A stretch of DNA of 41,131 bases, taken from contig JAFSKT010000076.1 of NCBI GenBank assembly GCA_017448845.1, positions 1 through 41,131 on the forward strand, read 5' to 3'. Every line of letters begins with the position of its first letter. Positions within the stretch are counted from its first letter, which is position 1. This document shows, piece by piece, positions 33,613-40,900 of this stretch. Position numbers and translations under genes: made by a program. This stretch comes from Lachnospiraceae bacterium (GTDB taxonomy: Bacteria; Bacillota; Clostridia; Lachnospirales; Lachnospiraceae). The notes beneath the pieces are model-generated. The model did no database searches. It saw nothing but the letters and a program-made list of their open reading frames with translations, and was not told the origin of the DNA.

Positions 33613-34746
33613 TCAGGCGTGTCCCACCAGATTTTCCTTCAGCTCGTTCTCGATATTCTGAAGCTCTATCTCCGCATTCCTGCGCTTCTCCCGGCCTTCT
33701 TCCTGTATCTTCATAACTTCATTTATCATGGAGATGATATAAGTGTTGGCCTGTTTCAGGGTTTCAATATCGACTATGCCTCTCTCCGCTTCCTTTGCGG
33801 ATTCTATGGCATTTACCTTTAACGCCGCAGACTGCTCCTTAAGCATCTTATTTGTGAGGTCGCTTACGGAACGCTGCATTTCTATGGCCTGCCTGCTGTT
33901 TTCCATGGCAAGGGCCAGGCTCACTCTCCTCTTCCAGAGGGAAATGGTATCGGTTGAGCTGGTGTAGAGGCTGCGGGCCATTTCCTGGTCGTTCTGCTGT
34001 ACCATCCTGATCTGGGGAGCAAGCTGCATGCAGGTTGTACGGGTGAGCTCCATATCATAGATCTGCTTTTCAAACTGGTTGATCCGCTCGTTTAAGTCCC
34101 TGTAAGCCCAGGCGTCTTCCTGGGTTCCGCTTTCCTCAGCCTTCTGCTTAAGCTCTACAAGTTCTCCTGCCTTAACCTCTTCCAGTTTCTTCTTTCCCGC
34201 CAGGATGTACATGGTGAGTTCCTTGTAATACTCCAGGTTCTCATCATACATCTTGTCCAGCTTGTCTATATCCACAAGGAGCTTCATCCTCTGTCCTTCC
34301 AGCTCCTTTGCAATGCCGTCCACGGTGCTGCTTACCTTTCCGTAGCGAACCTTCAGCTCCTCGCCCTTTTTCTTGATGTTATTGAAAAGCTTGAATCCTC
34401 CCTGGGAATCGGGATCACAGTTCTTAACCTGAACCGTAAGCTCCGTAAGGAGTTTTCCTATCTCTCCCACGTCCTTGCCGGAAACGCCCTTCAGTGCATC
34501 ATCCGCAAAGCCCGTGGCCTTTTTTCTTGCGGTTTCGCCATATCTGGAAATAAGGGCGCTGTTATGCAGATCGATCTTCTCCGCAAATTCATCAACCGTC
34601 TTCTGCTCCTCGGGAGTAAGTGCTTCTACTTCACTCTTTATCTGCTCGATCTGAGCTCCAAGATCAGCAGCCACGATCTCATTTTCAGCCTTTGGTGTAG
34701 TGTCTATTACCGGTTCATCAACCCCATCTAAGATAAGCTCTGCCAT
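33613..34746 (-). CDS. TelA/KlaA-family toxic anion resistance protein
   Basis: The 377-residue all-helical protein has TelA features: Leu-Thr-Pro-Glu-Glu, Ile-Asp-Leu-His-Asn-Ser-Ala-Leu-Ile-Ser-Arg-Tyr-Gly, Phe-Ala-Asp-Asp-Ala-Leu, and a long coiled coil. The family was named after tellurite resistance, but envelope-stress and antimicrobial tolerance roles are also reported. The start follows AAAGGAGACAG. It is first in an operon with the XpaC-like and VWA genes. Confidence 0.9.
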   Translation of the reverse strand: MAELILDGVDEPVIDTTPKAENEIVAADLGAQIEQIKSEVEALTPEEQKTVDEFAEKIDLHNSALISRYGETARKKATGFADDALKGVSGKDVGEIGKLLTELTVQVKNCDPDSQGGFKLFNNIKKKGEELKVRYGKVSSTVDGIAKELEGQRMKLLVDIDKLDKMYDENLEYYKELTMYILAGKKKLEEVKAGELVELKQKAEESGTQEDAWAYRDLNERINQFEKQIYDMELTRTTCMQLAPQIRMVQQNDQEMARSLYTSSTDTISLWKRRVSLALAMENSRQAIEMQRSVSDLTNKMLKEQSAALKVNAIESAKEAERGIVDIETLKQANTYIISMINEVMKIQEEGREKRRNAEIELQNIENELKENLVGHA

Positions 34747-34780
34747 TTTATCTGTCTCCTTTCATAAATGCAGTATTACC

Positions 34781-34809
34781 ATTATACTATAATTTCCTCC
34801 GGACTTGAA
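34781..34809 (-). promoter_or_regulatory. Probable promoter of the telA operon
   Basis: TTCAAG (34809-34804) and perfect TATAAT (34786-34781) are spaced by 17 bp, 35 bp upstream of the telA start. Confidence 0.6.
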
Positions 34810-34843
34810 TAAAAACCCCATAGGATTTAGGAATCAGCTGTCA

Positions 34844-36541
34844 TTACCAGAGGGCGATCTCCGTACCGAAAATGGTGTCTGTGCCTTTTCCGGTATTTCT
34901 GTTTATCTCATACCATGCAGAAGTGGAAATATGATCTCCCATATCGTCGAAGAGCTGTATCGTTACCATATCTCCGTTTTCACTGTCTATTCCGGCATAA
35001 GAAGGTCTGTACCCGGTCTCTTTTTCATAATAATCCAGAGCCAGATCACAGATCTGATCGTCTGTGTAAGGTCCTCCGGCATTACCCACCGGTGACATAT
35101 CGGACTTTGACGGCATATCGGACTTTGATGGTGTATCGTCTTCAGATGATGTATCATCCTTCTTTATTTCCACCGAAGAAAACGGGGTATAATCGATCCA
35201 GACATAGGATTCCTCAGCCTTCTTTTCATAATCATCATACTCTTTCTCGCTGATCTGCTCGGCATTTTCCGTATTCCAGAAGTCATTTTTGGAATAATAC
35301 CAGGGACCTTTGCCGGAATCTGAAAAGTCATTATCATAGATGATACCGTCTATGGGTGTCAGGAACTTATAGGAGCCCTCTATGCCATAGTTTATAAGCA
35401 CATAGTTGGAAGCAGAGGATGAACCTTCGTTATAGAAGGTATTGTCCTTTGAAAGATAGTATCTGTCCCTTTCCCCGGCACTGACGATCCTTATCCAGTC
35501 TCCTCCCCTGATGCCATATACTTCAAATATGGTTTCCGGATAATCCCCGTTGGAATCCGCTCCTATAAAGAGTTCGTCAATACCGTCATTATCCAGATCC
35601 CGGTAGTAATATCCCATCTTTTCCATGGGATCATAATCCTCTCCCCTGGTATTGCTGAAAAGACCGGGAAGATAGTTGAGATTGCTTTCCGAAAGCTTTT
35701 CCATATCCCAGCCTTCAGACACAGCACGGGCGTACTTCCGGATTATCCCGTCATATATCTCCTTAACGGCGGCTTCCCTTCCCCCCGGCGGGTTCCAGAG
35801 ATTGGAAACAAATACATATCCGTCCGGACCTTCGTTCATAACAAGGCGGTAAACAGGCCCATCCGGAATCTCTTCATTCTCAGCAAAATAACCCAGTATG
35901 TAATCTACGTTCAGCTCATCACCCTTTCTCGTCCCCGAGATCACTTTTGCCTGAACATAATTGGTATCGCCATGCTCAAATACATAGACGTCCTGATCCT
36001 TTAAGTAAAGCCAGTTCAGTGGATGGGCCATCTCGCCATAGGTCATTCCCGTTGTCTTTTTTACGAAATCCTCTGTTTCCTTCTTTCCCACAAATGTAAG
36101 GGATGCATAGACCTCTTCATCCCCTGTTTCCTTTAAGAAAGCCTTCTCGATCTGATCTTCATCGTATTTTGAAATATCCGTATCGGCGCCGTTGTAGAAC
36201 ACTTCATCCCAGAAGATATCCTTTGGTGAAGCAAATTCAGCCACTATAAAGCCGTTATATTTCGTTTCACCAAGATCTTTTTCTATTTTTTCCAACTCTT
36301 CCTTTGTCAGGGCTCTTTCCTCAGGCTCGGTCTCCTCGGAAGCTTCTGCAACCGTTTCTTCGGAAGGCGCCTCTTCTTTCTGCTCCTCCTTTTTTTCTTC
36401 GGAAGGGCTCTCCACCGCAGCAACAGTGCTCTCCTCCGGGGCTTTACCGCTCTCTTTTTTCCCGCATCCGAAAGAAAATGATACGATCATTAAAAATATC
36501 ACTGCCAATATTGCACTCTTATACGTATTATTAATCAACAT
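34844..36541 (-). CDS. Large lipoprotein with calcium-loop-like motif
   Basis: The 565-residue protein has a lipoprotein signal ending Phe-Ser-Phe-Gly-Cys26, then a Glu/Ser/Pro-rich acidic linker (about 30-75). A middle domain contains Tyr-Tyr-Arg-Asp-Leu-Asp-Asn-Asp-Gly-Ile-Asp-Glu-Leu (about 310-322), a DxDxDG loop of the FG-GAP/EF-hand kind. After a short Asp/Ser/Lys repeat (four Ser-Lys-Ser-Asp-like units) comes a C-terminal domain (about 485-565) with Tyr-Thr-Asp-Asp-Gln-Ile-Cys-Asp-Leu-Ala. I do not know the overall family. It is surface-exposed and monocistronic, with the site AAAGGAG. Confidence 0.75.
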   Translation of the reverse strand: MLINNTYKSAILAVIFLMIVSFSFGCGKKESGKAPEESTVAAVESPSEEKKEEQKEEAPSEETVAEASEETEPEERALTKEELEKIEKDLGETKYNGFIVAEFASPKDIFWDEVFYNGADTDISKYDEDQIEKAFLKETGDEEVYASLTFVGKKETEDFVKKTTGMTYGEMAHPLNWLYLKDQDVYVFEHGDTNYVQAKVISGTRKGDELNVDYILGYFAENEEIPDGPVYRLVMNEGPDGYVFVSNLWNPPGGREAAVKEIYDGIIRKYARAVSEGWDMEKLSESNLNYLPGLFSNTRGEDYDPMEKMGYYYRDLDNDGIDELFIGADSNGDYPETIFEVYGIRGGDWIRIVSAGERDRYYLSKDNTFYNEGSSSASNYVLINYGIEGSYKFLTPIDGIIYDNDFSDSGKGPWYYSKNDFWNTENAEQISEKEYDDYEKKAEESYVWIDYTPFSSVEIKKDDTSSEDDTPSKSDMPSKSDMSPVGNAGGPYTDDQICDLALDYYEKETGYRPSYAGIDSENGDMVTIQLFDDMGDHISTSAWYEINRNTGKGTDTIFGTEIALW

Positions 36542-36561
36542 ATACTTTTTCTCCTTTTTTC

Positions 36562-36591
36562 AATATAAATATAATAGCATTTTCAAGGCAA
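36562..36591 (-). promoter_or_regulatory. Possible promoter of the large lipoprotein gene
   Basis: TTGCCT (36591-36586) and TATATT (36567-36562) are spaced by 18 bp and sit 21 bp upstream of the start codon; a moderate match only. Confidence 0.35.
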
Positions 36592-36635
36592 AAAAATAAG
36601 TCCCGCAATCCCTGGATCCCGGAGCTTATTTTTTT
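36589..36635. terminator. Bidirectional terminator-like hairpin between divergent genes
   Basis: AAAAAATAAG pairs with CTTATTTTTT, with additional imperfect pairing inside (TCCCG/CCGGA). Both flanks carry A/T runs. It stands upstream of the lipoprotein gene on one side and of the zinc locus on the other, so it terminates no annotated gene. Confidence 0.65.
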
Positions 36636-36638
36636 GTC

Positions 36639-36779
36639 TGACATAAGAACCGTTCCCCAATCTATGACATAAGAACCGTTCCCCAATCTATGTCAAGAAC
36701 CGTTCCCCAATCTATTGACAAAATGCTCTGTTAGCTGTAAAAATGGTTTTTCAGAGCACAAGGTTTAGATGGGGAACGG
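36639..36779. repeat. REP-like repeat: three direct copies and one inverted copy
   Basis: Copies of TGACATAAGAACCGTTCCCC plus AATCTA begin at 36639 and 36665 (26 bp, identical); a shortened third copy lies at 36691-36714. An inverted core AGATGGGGAACGG is at 36767-36779. Similar GAACCGTTCCCC words are widespread REP-like sequences in other bacteria, as I recall. Confidence 0.8.
36715..36743 (+). promoter_or_regulatory. Promoter of the zinc locus
   Basis: A perfect TTGACA (36715-36720) at the edge of the third repeat copy is followed after 17 bp by TAAAAA (36738-36743). It lies 39 bp before the start codon at 36782. No Zur box was recognised. Confidence 0.55.
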
Positions 36780-36781
36780 AC

Positions 36782-37093
36782 ATGCCGTATTTAAGCTTCT
36801 CAAATAAAAAAAGGATTGCGGCCGGCATCATGGCTTTTATGATGCTTTTTGTGGTGCTGTTCTCTGCCTTTTTTATAGCTGTTGAAGCTAATCACCACTG
36901 TGAAGGCGATGACTGTCCAATATGTGCCTGCATTGCCATGTGCGAAAACACTCTCCGACAGACAGGAGCCGGAACCGCCCATCTGATCGCTGTGGTATTT
37001 CCCATTTCTTTTATTCTGATCGCTGCGTTTCTGCAGGAAACCGGTCTTAAACAGGAAACTCTTATCTCAAGAAAGGTCAGATTAAATAATTAA
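36782..37093 (+). CDS. Small membrane protein with extracytoplasmic His/Cys motif
   Basis: From the ATG at 36782, with GGGGAACGG as ribosome binding site, the protein has 103 residues. It has two membrane helices (about 12-34 and 65-85) separated by an exposed loop with His-His-Cys, Cys-Pro-Ile-Cys-x-Cys and a later Cys, a compact cluster of metal ligands. The neighbours are zinc-type ABC transporter genes, so zinc binding or delivery is inferred. I do not know a named family. Confidence 0.65.
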   Translation: MPYLSFSNKKRIAAGIMAFMMLFVVLFSAFFIAVEANHHCEGDDCPICACIAMCENTLRQTGAGTAHLIAVVFPISFILIAAFLQETGLKQETLISRKVRLNN

Positions 37094-37102
37094 ATACCTC
37101 CG

Positions 37103-37148
37103 CCGGGGGTGATCTGTGCCTGTTTTCAGGCAGAACATGATCTCCCGG
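37103..37148 (+). promoter_or_regulatory. Leader hairpin before znuA
   Basis: CCGGG and GATC pair with GATC and CCCGG around a perfect inner TGCCTG-TTTT-CAGGCA hairpin, followed by a short T-rich stretch and 30 nt later by the znuA site TACGGAGG. It may attenuate or stabilise the downstream message. Confidence 0.5.
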
Positions 37149-37186
37149 ATTTTGTATCTGAAAACGCAAATACGGAGGTTTAATTT

Positions 37187-38197
37187 ATGAAAAAATACCT
37201 TTCTGTTCTTCTTGCCGCCATTTTTGTGGCTGGCTGCTTTTCTGCGTGCAGTCCCGTAAATCAAGCGTCTGCCGCAAACAATGACAATATCCGGATAGTG
37301 ACAACCATTTTCCCGGAATACGACTGGGTGATGAACGTTCTTGGTAAAAACCCTGCCGGAGCTGATGTAACCATGCTTCTCGACAACAGCGTAGATCTGC
37401 ACAGTTATCAACCTACAGCAGATGACATCTTAAAGATATCCACCTGCGACCTGTTTATCTATGTTGGAGGAGAATCTGACGAATGGGTGGATGACGCTCT
37501 TAAAGAAGCGACAAACAAAAACATGGTGGTCATCAACCTCCTCAATGTACTCGGCGATTCCGTTAAGGAAGAGGAAGTGGTTGAAGGTATGCAGGGCGAA
37601 GAGGACGAGCATGACCACGAAGAAGGTGCGGAAACTGAGTCAGAGGAGCATGAGGAAATCGAGTACGATGAACATGCCTGGCTGTCGCTTGGAAATGCAT
37701 CCGTTTTAGTTCAGGAGATTTCCGACGCCGTACAAAAGATCGATCCGGAACATGCGGACACCTATAAAAACAACACTTCGGCATATATAGAAAAGCTTAA
37801 TTCTCTCGATAAGGAATATAAGGCTGCGGTAGACAGTGCTGCCTTCCATACTCTCCTATTCGGAGATCGCTTCCCCTTCCGGTATCTTGTGGATGATTAC
37901 GGCCTTGATTATTATGCAGCATTTGTAGGATGCTCTGCAGAAACTGAGGCCAGCTTTGAAACCATTACCTTCCTTTCGCAAAAAGCAGATGAGCTTTCTC
38001 TCCCCGCTGTATTGACCATAGAGGGAACAGACCATCGGATCGCGGAAACAATAGTCCAGAACACAACTTCAAAGGATCAGCAGATCATCACAATGGATTC
38101 CATGCAGTCTACTACAGCGGAAGATGTTAAAAAGGGCGTGTCCTATCTCTCCGTCATGGAAAATAATCTGTCTGTCCTGAAGAATGCCTTAAACTAA
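37187..38197 (+). CDS. znuA: Zinc/manganese-type ABC transporter binding lipoprotein
   Basis: The 336-residue protein has a lipobox Val-Ala-Gly-Cys17 and the cluster-9 solute-binding fold. Metal ligands include His72 in Asp-Leu-His-Ser-Tyr and His163 in Asp-Glu-His-Ala-Trp. Between them lies a Glu/Asp/His-rich loop (about 126-162), typical of zinc-specific members. The late part has Gly-Asp-Arg-Phe-Pro-Phe-Arg-Tyr-Leu and Ala-Glu-Thr-Glu-Ala-Ser. It captures metal outside the membrane for the ZnuBC transporter encoded next. Zinc is favoured by the loop, but manganese is not excluded. Confidence 0.9.
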   Translation: MKKYLSVLLAAIFVAGCFSACSPVNQASAANNDNIRIVTTIFPEYDWVMNVLGKNPAGADVTMLLDNSVDLHSYQPTADDILKISTCDLFIYVGGESDEWVDDALKEATNKNMVVINLLNVLGDSVKEEEVVEGMQGEEDEHDHEEGAETESEEHEEIEYDEHAWLSLGNASVLVQEISDAVQKIDPEHADTYKNNTSAYIEKLNSLDKEYKAAVDSAAFHTLLFGDRFPFRYLVDDYGLDYYAAFVGCSAETEASFETITFLSQKADELSLPAVLTIEGTDHRIAETIVQNTTSKDQQIITMDSMQSTTAEDVKKGVSYLSVMENNLSVLKNALN

Positions 38198-38208
38198 GGA
38201 GATTGATC

Positions 38209-38976
38209 ATGGCTCTGCTTACCTTAAAGAATCTGTCACTTGGCTATGACTCACACGTCATAGTAGAAAACCTGAATTTAACCGTGAATACCGGCCAGTA
38301 TCTATGTATTGTTGGAGAAAACGGTTCAGGTAAGACCACCCTTATGAAAACTCTGCTCCATTTACAGGAACCGGTCAGCGGTCAGATTCTTATGGGGGAT
38401 GGGCTAAAGAAAAATGAAATAGGCTATTTGCCGCAGCAGACCATCATACAAAAGGATTTTCCTGCATCCGTGAGAGAGGTTGTTCTCTCCGGATGCCAGG
38501 GACGCTGCGGGCTCAGGCCTTTCTACAATAAAGCTGAAAAACAGCTTGCCGAAGACAACATGTCCCGAATGGGAATATCCAGACTCAGGAACAGCTGCTA
38601 CCGGGAGCTGTCAGGCGGTCAGCAGCAGAGAGTGCTTCTTGCAAGAGCGCTGTGCGCTACCCGGAAAATACTGCTCCTTGATGAACCGGTATCGGGACTT
38701 GATCCCATAGTAACTGCGGAAATGTACTCCCTGATCTCCGACCTGAATCGTGAAGGGATCACCATCATAATGATCTCCCACGATATACCTGCAGCTGTGC
38801 AATTCGCCAGCCATATCCTTCACATCGGCGAAACTACATTTTACGGAACGAAGAATGAATATCTGAATAGCGATACCGGAAAGTTCTTTTTGATGCAGCA
38901 GTCACATGATGCCAGCCGGACATCAGCTTTGCGCCGTACTGAATGGAACTGGAAAGGTGGTGAGTGTTATGTTTGA
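38209..38976 (+). CDS. znuC: Zinc-type ABC transporter ATPase
   Basis: The ATG at 38209 behind AAGGAGATTG gives 255 residues; the TTG at 38203 lies too near that site. It has Walker A Gly-Glu-Asn-Gly-Ser-Gly-Lys-Thr-Thr (about 34-42), signature Leu-Ser-Gly-Gly-Gln-Gln-Gln-Arg, Walker B ending Leu-Leu-Leu-Asp-Glu-Pro and the switch Ile-Ser-His-Asp. It overlaps the permease gene by 8 bp. Confidence 0.93.
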   Translation: MALLTLKNLSLGYDSHVIVENLNLTVNTGQYLCIVGENGSGKTTLMKTLLHLQEPVSGQILMGDGLKKNEIGYLPQQTIIQKDFPASVREVVLSGCQGRCGLRPFYNKAEKQLAEDNMSRMGISRLRNSCYRELSGGQQQRVLLARALCATRKILLLDEPVSGLDPIVTAEMYSLISDLNREGITIIMISHDIPAAVQFASHILHIGETTFYGTKNEYLNSDTGKFFLMQQSHDASRTSALRRTEWNWKGGECYV

Positions 38977-39814
38977 TAAACTCGGGCTATATCTTCAATA
39001 TCCGTTTGTACAGTACGCCCTCATAGTCGGTGTGCTGATCGCACTTTGCTCTTCACTTCTTGGCGTCACCCTTGTGTTGAAAAGATTCTCCTTTATCGGA
39101 GACGGATTATCCCATGTAGCATTTGGAGTGATGTCGGTCGCCGCGGTCTTAAATCTGACAAATCAAATGATGCTGGTACTTCCGGTTACGGTCATCTGCG
39201 CTGTTCTGCTTATGAAAACGGGAAAGAACGCAAAGATCAAGGGAGATGCCGCCATTGCCATGATCTCTGTTGGCGCGCTGGCCTTCGGATATCTCCTCAT
39301 GAATATCTTTTCTACATCCTCAAACCTGTCCGGTGACGTGTGCAGTACACTGTTTGGTTCAACTTCAATTTTAACGCTCACACAAAAAGAAGTGTGGCTA
39401 TGCACAGTGTTATCGATAGCTGTCGTCATTATCTTCGTCCTGTTCTACAACAGGATATTTGCTGTGACCTTTGATGAGAACTTTGCCAGAGCCACGGGAA
39501 CTAACGTGAACGCATATAATCTTCTGATAGCGGTCATCATTGCAGTGATCATTGTCCTTGCCATGAATCTTGTGGGCTCGCTTCTGATCTCTGCGCTGGT
39601 TATTTTCCCGGCGCTGTCTGCCATGCGTCTGTTCAGGAACTTCAGGTCCGTTACTGTATGCTCCGCCGTATTGTCCGTGATCTGCGCTTTTTCCGGGATC
39701 ATCATTTCCATATTGGCGGGAACGCCTGTAGGTTCAACCATCGTGGCTGTGGATGTCGCAGCGTTTGCAGTATGCTATGTGACCGGAATGGTAACGGGAG
39801 GTGCTGCTATATGA
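38969..39814 (+). CDS. znuB: Zinc-type ABC transporter permease
   Basis: The ATG at 38969, after GGTGGTGAG, gives 281 residues with eight to nine hydrophobic helices. Family signatures are Gly-Asp-Gly-Leu-Ser-His-Val-Ala-Phe-Gly (about 45-54), Asp-Glu-Asn-Phe-Ala-Arg-Ala-Thr-Gly and Leu-Val-Gly-Ser-Leu-Leu-Ile-Ser-Ala-Leu. It forms the membrane channel for ZnuAC. Its TGA overlaps the next start codon as ATGA. Confidence 0.93.
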   Translation: MFDKLGLYLQYPFVQYALIVGVLIALCSSLLGVTLVLKRFSFIGDGLSHVAFGVMSVAAVLNLTNQMMLVLPVTVICAVLLMKTGKNAKIKGDAAIAMISVGALAFGYLLMNIFSTSSNLSGDVCSTLFGSTSILTLTQKEVWLCTVLSIAVVIIFVLFYNRIFAVTFDENFARATGTNVNAYNLLIAVIIAVIIVLAMNLVGSLLISALVIFPALSAMRLFRNFRSVTVCSAVLSVICAFSGIIISILAGTPVGSTIVAVDVAAFAVCYVTGMVTGGAAI

Positions 39815-40356
39815 GAAAACTGATAATTCCGCTTTTATGCATTGTTATAATACTTAGCTTTACAGGGTGCGGAAACAGTAATTCATCCGGCAGGACGGAA
39901 AACAAGCCCGCCGGTGTAGTCGATGTAATAGAAGCCGGTATGGCTGAAGAAGACAGCAAAAAATCCGATACAGAAAACCAAATCTCTAAATCAATACCCG
40001 GCAATAGCACAGACGGCATTGATGTGGATCTCACTGCACTTTCCAGTACAATGGTGTATTCCGAAGTTTATAATATGCTGCTGTCTCCAGACGACTATAT
40101 AGGAAAGACCGTGAAAATGGACGGCACATTCGCTTATTATCACGATGACTCTTCAGACAAGGATTATTTTGCCTGTATCATTTCAGATGCCACGGCCTGC
40201 TGCTCACAGGGTATAGAATTTATGCTGACCGACGACTATTCCTATCCGGATGATTATCCCGAAGAAGGCGGGAATATCTGTGTTGTGGGCGTATTCGATA
40301 CCTACAGGGAAGGAGACTACACGTACTTCACTTTAAGAGATGCGACACTTGTATGA
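39811..40356 (+). CDS. Lipoprotein with OB-like domain, part of the zinc operon
   Basis: The 181-residue protein starts inside the znuB stop (ATGA). A lipobox (Phe-Thr-Gly-Cys) ends the signal peptide, followed by a polar linker. The C-terminal domain (about 75-181) has Tyr-Ile-Gly-Lys-Thr-Val-Lys-Met-Asp-Gly, Cys-Ile-Ile-Ser-Asp-Ala-Thr-Ala-Cys-Cys-Ser-Gln-Gly, and Gly-Val-Phe-Asp-Thr-Tyr, like the C-terminal OB-type part of YcgQ/TIGR03943 proteins. The Cys-Cys pair could bind metal. Tight linkage to znuABC suggests a role in metal uptake; this is inferred. Confidence 0.78.
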   Translation: MRKLIIPLLCIVIILSFTGCGNSNSSGRTENKPAGVVDVIEAGMAEEDSKKSDTENQISKSIPGNSTDGIDVDLTALSSTMVYSEVYNMLLSPDDYIGKTVKMDGTFAYYHDDSSDKDYFACIISDATACCSQGIEFMLTDDYSYPDDYPEEGGNICVVGVFDTYREGDYTYFTLRDATLV

Positions 40357-40374
40357 AAAACAACTGAAGAATTA

Positions 40375-40414
40375 AAACAAGTCCCGGGATCTTCAGATCT
40401 CGGGACTTGTTTTT
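40375..40414. terminator. Bidirectional terminator shared by the zinc operon and the rRNA-tRNA operon
   Basis: A near-perfect stem of about 17 bp (AAAACAAGTCCCG... / ...CGGGACTTGTTTT with GATC-TTCA-GATC at the tip) has T runs on both strands. It is 18 bp after the lipoprotein stop and 3 bp past the 3' end of tRNA-Cys. Confidence 0.88.
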
Positions 40415-40417
40415 GTA

Positions 40418-40488
40418 AGGCGACAACCAGAATCGAACTGGTGATACGGGTGTTGCAGACCCTTGCCTTACCGCTTGGCTATGTCGCC
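40418..40488 (-). tRNA. tRNA-Cys (GCA)
   Basis: A cloverleaf is readable: acceptor GGCGACA/TGTCGCC with discriminator T (U73, the cysteine identity base), D-arm with AGCCAAGCGGTAAGGC, anticodon loop CTGCAAC, and T-loop TTCGATT. CCA is not encoded. Confidence 0.96.
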
Positions 40489-40513
40489 TCGTCACAATGG
40501 ACTCCGCTTCCCA

Positions 40514-40586
40514 AAAGCGTTACGCTTTCAAGGATTGCGTTCTGTAAACCCTTCGGGCTTACTTAGCGCCGCATCAGAGATGCGGC
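40514..40586. repeat. Three short perfect hairpins between tRNA-Cys and tRNA-Asn
   Basis: AAAGCG-TTA-CGCTTT (40514-40528), GTAAACCC-TTC-GGGCTTAC with one mismatch (40544-40562) and GCCGCATC-AGA-GATGCGGC (40568-40586) fill the 105-bp spacer. All have 3-nt loops. Confidence 0.75.
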
Positions 40587-40593
40587 ACATTTA

Positions 40594-40665
40594 CTCCCCG
40601 AGTTGGGCTCGAACCAACAACCCCGCGGTTAACAGCCGCGTGCTCTACCATTGAGCTATCGAGGA
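40594..40665 (-). tRNA. tRNA-Asn (GTT)
   Basis: Acceptor stem TCCTCGA/TCGGGGA (one G-U pair) with discriminator G, D-arm with AGCTCAATGGTAGAGC, anticodon loop CTGTTAA (GTT), T-arm TTGGTTCGAGCCCAA. CCA is not encoded. Confidence 0.96.
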
Positions 40666-40674
40666 ATGGACGTT

Positions 40675-40796
40675 TCCGCAGGAAACGGTCCTGCGGAGCA
40701 GGATTTGCTGACGCGCAGCGTCTGCAAACCGTGTGTAAAGCGATGATTCACGTTCTGACCCGCCTAGCGGGGCAGTGCCCGTGCGCTTTAGCGCAC
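40675..40796. repeat. Four short hairpins in the 23S-tRNA spacer
   Basis: TCCGCAGGA/TCCTGCGGA (40675-40697), TTTGCTGACGC/GCGTCTGCAAA with one mismatch (40704-40728), CCCGC-CTA-GCGGG (40759-40771) and GTGCGCT-TT-AGCGCAC (40781-40796). No 5S rRNA gene is present in this spacer. Confidence 0.75.
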
Positions 40797-40900
40797 ATTT
40801 AATGGCGCGAACTTCCTATTTGGAAGCACCCTGAAAACCGAACATCGAACAGATCTAAGTGTCAAGACGTTCCGCGCTTGCACACTCTTTCAGTGTTTTT

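Noticed and set aside
40375..40414. Rho-independent terminator assigned only to the zinc operon.
   Set aside because: T runs on both strands and its place next to tRNA-Cys show it also serves the rRNA-tRNA operon, so it is given as bidirectional.
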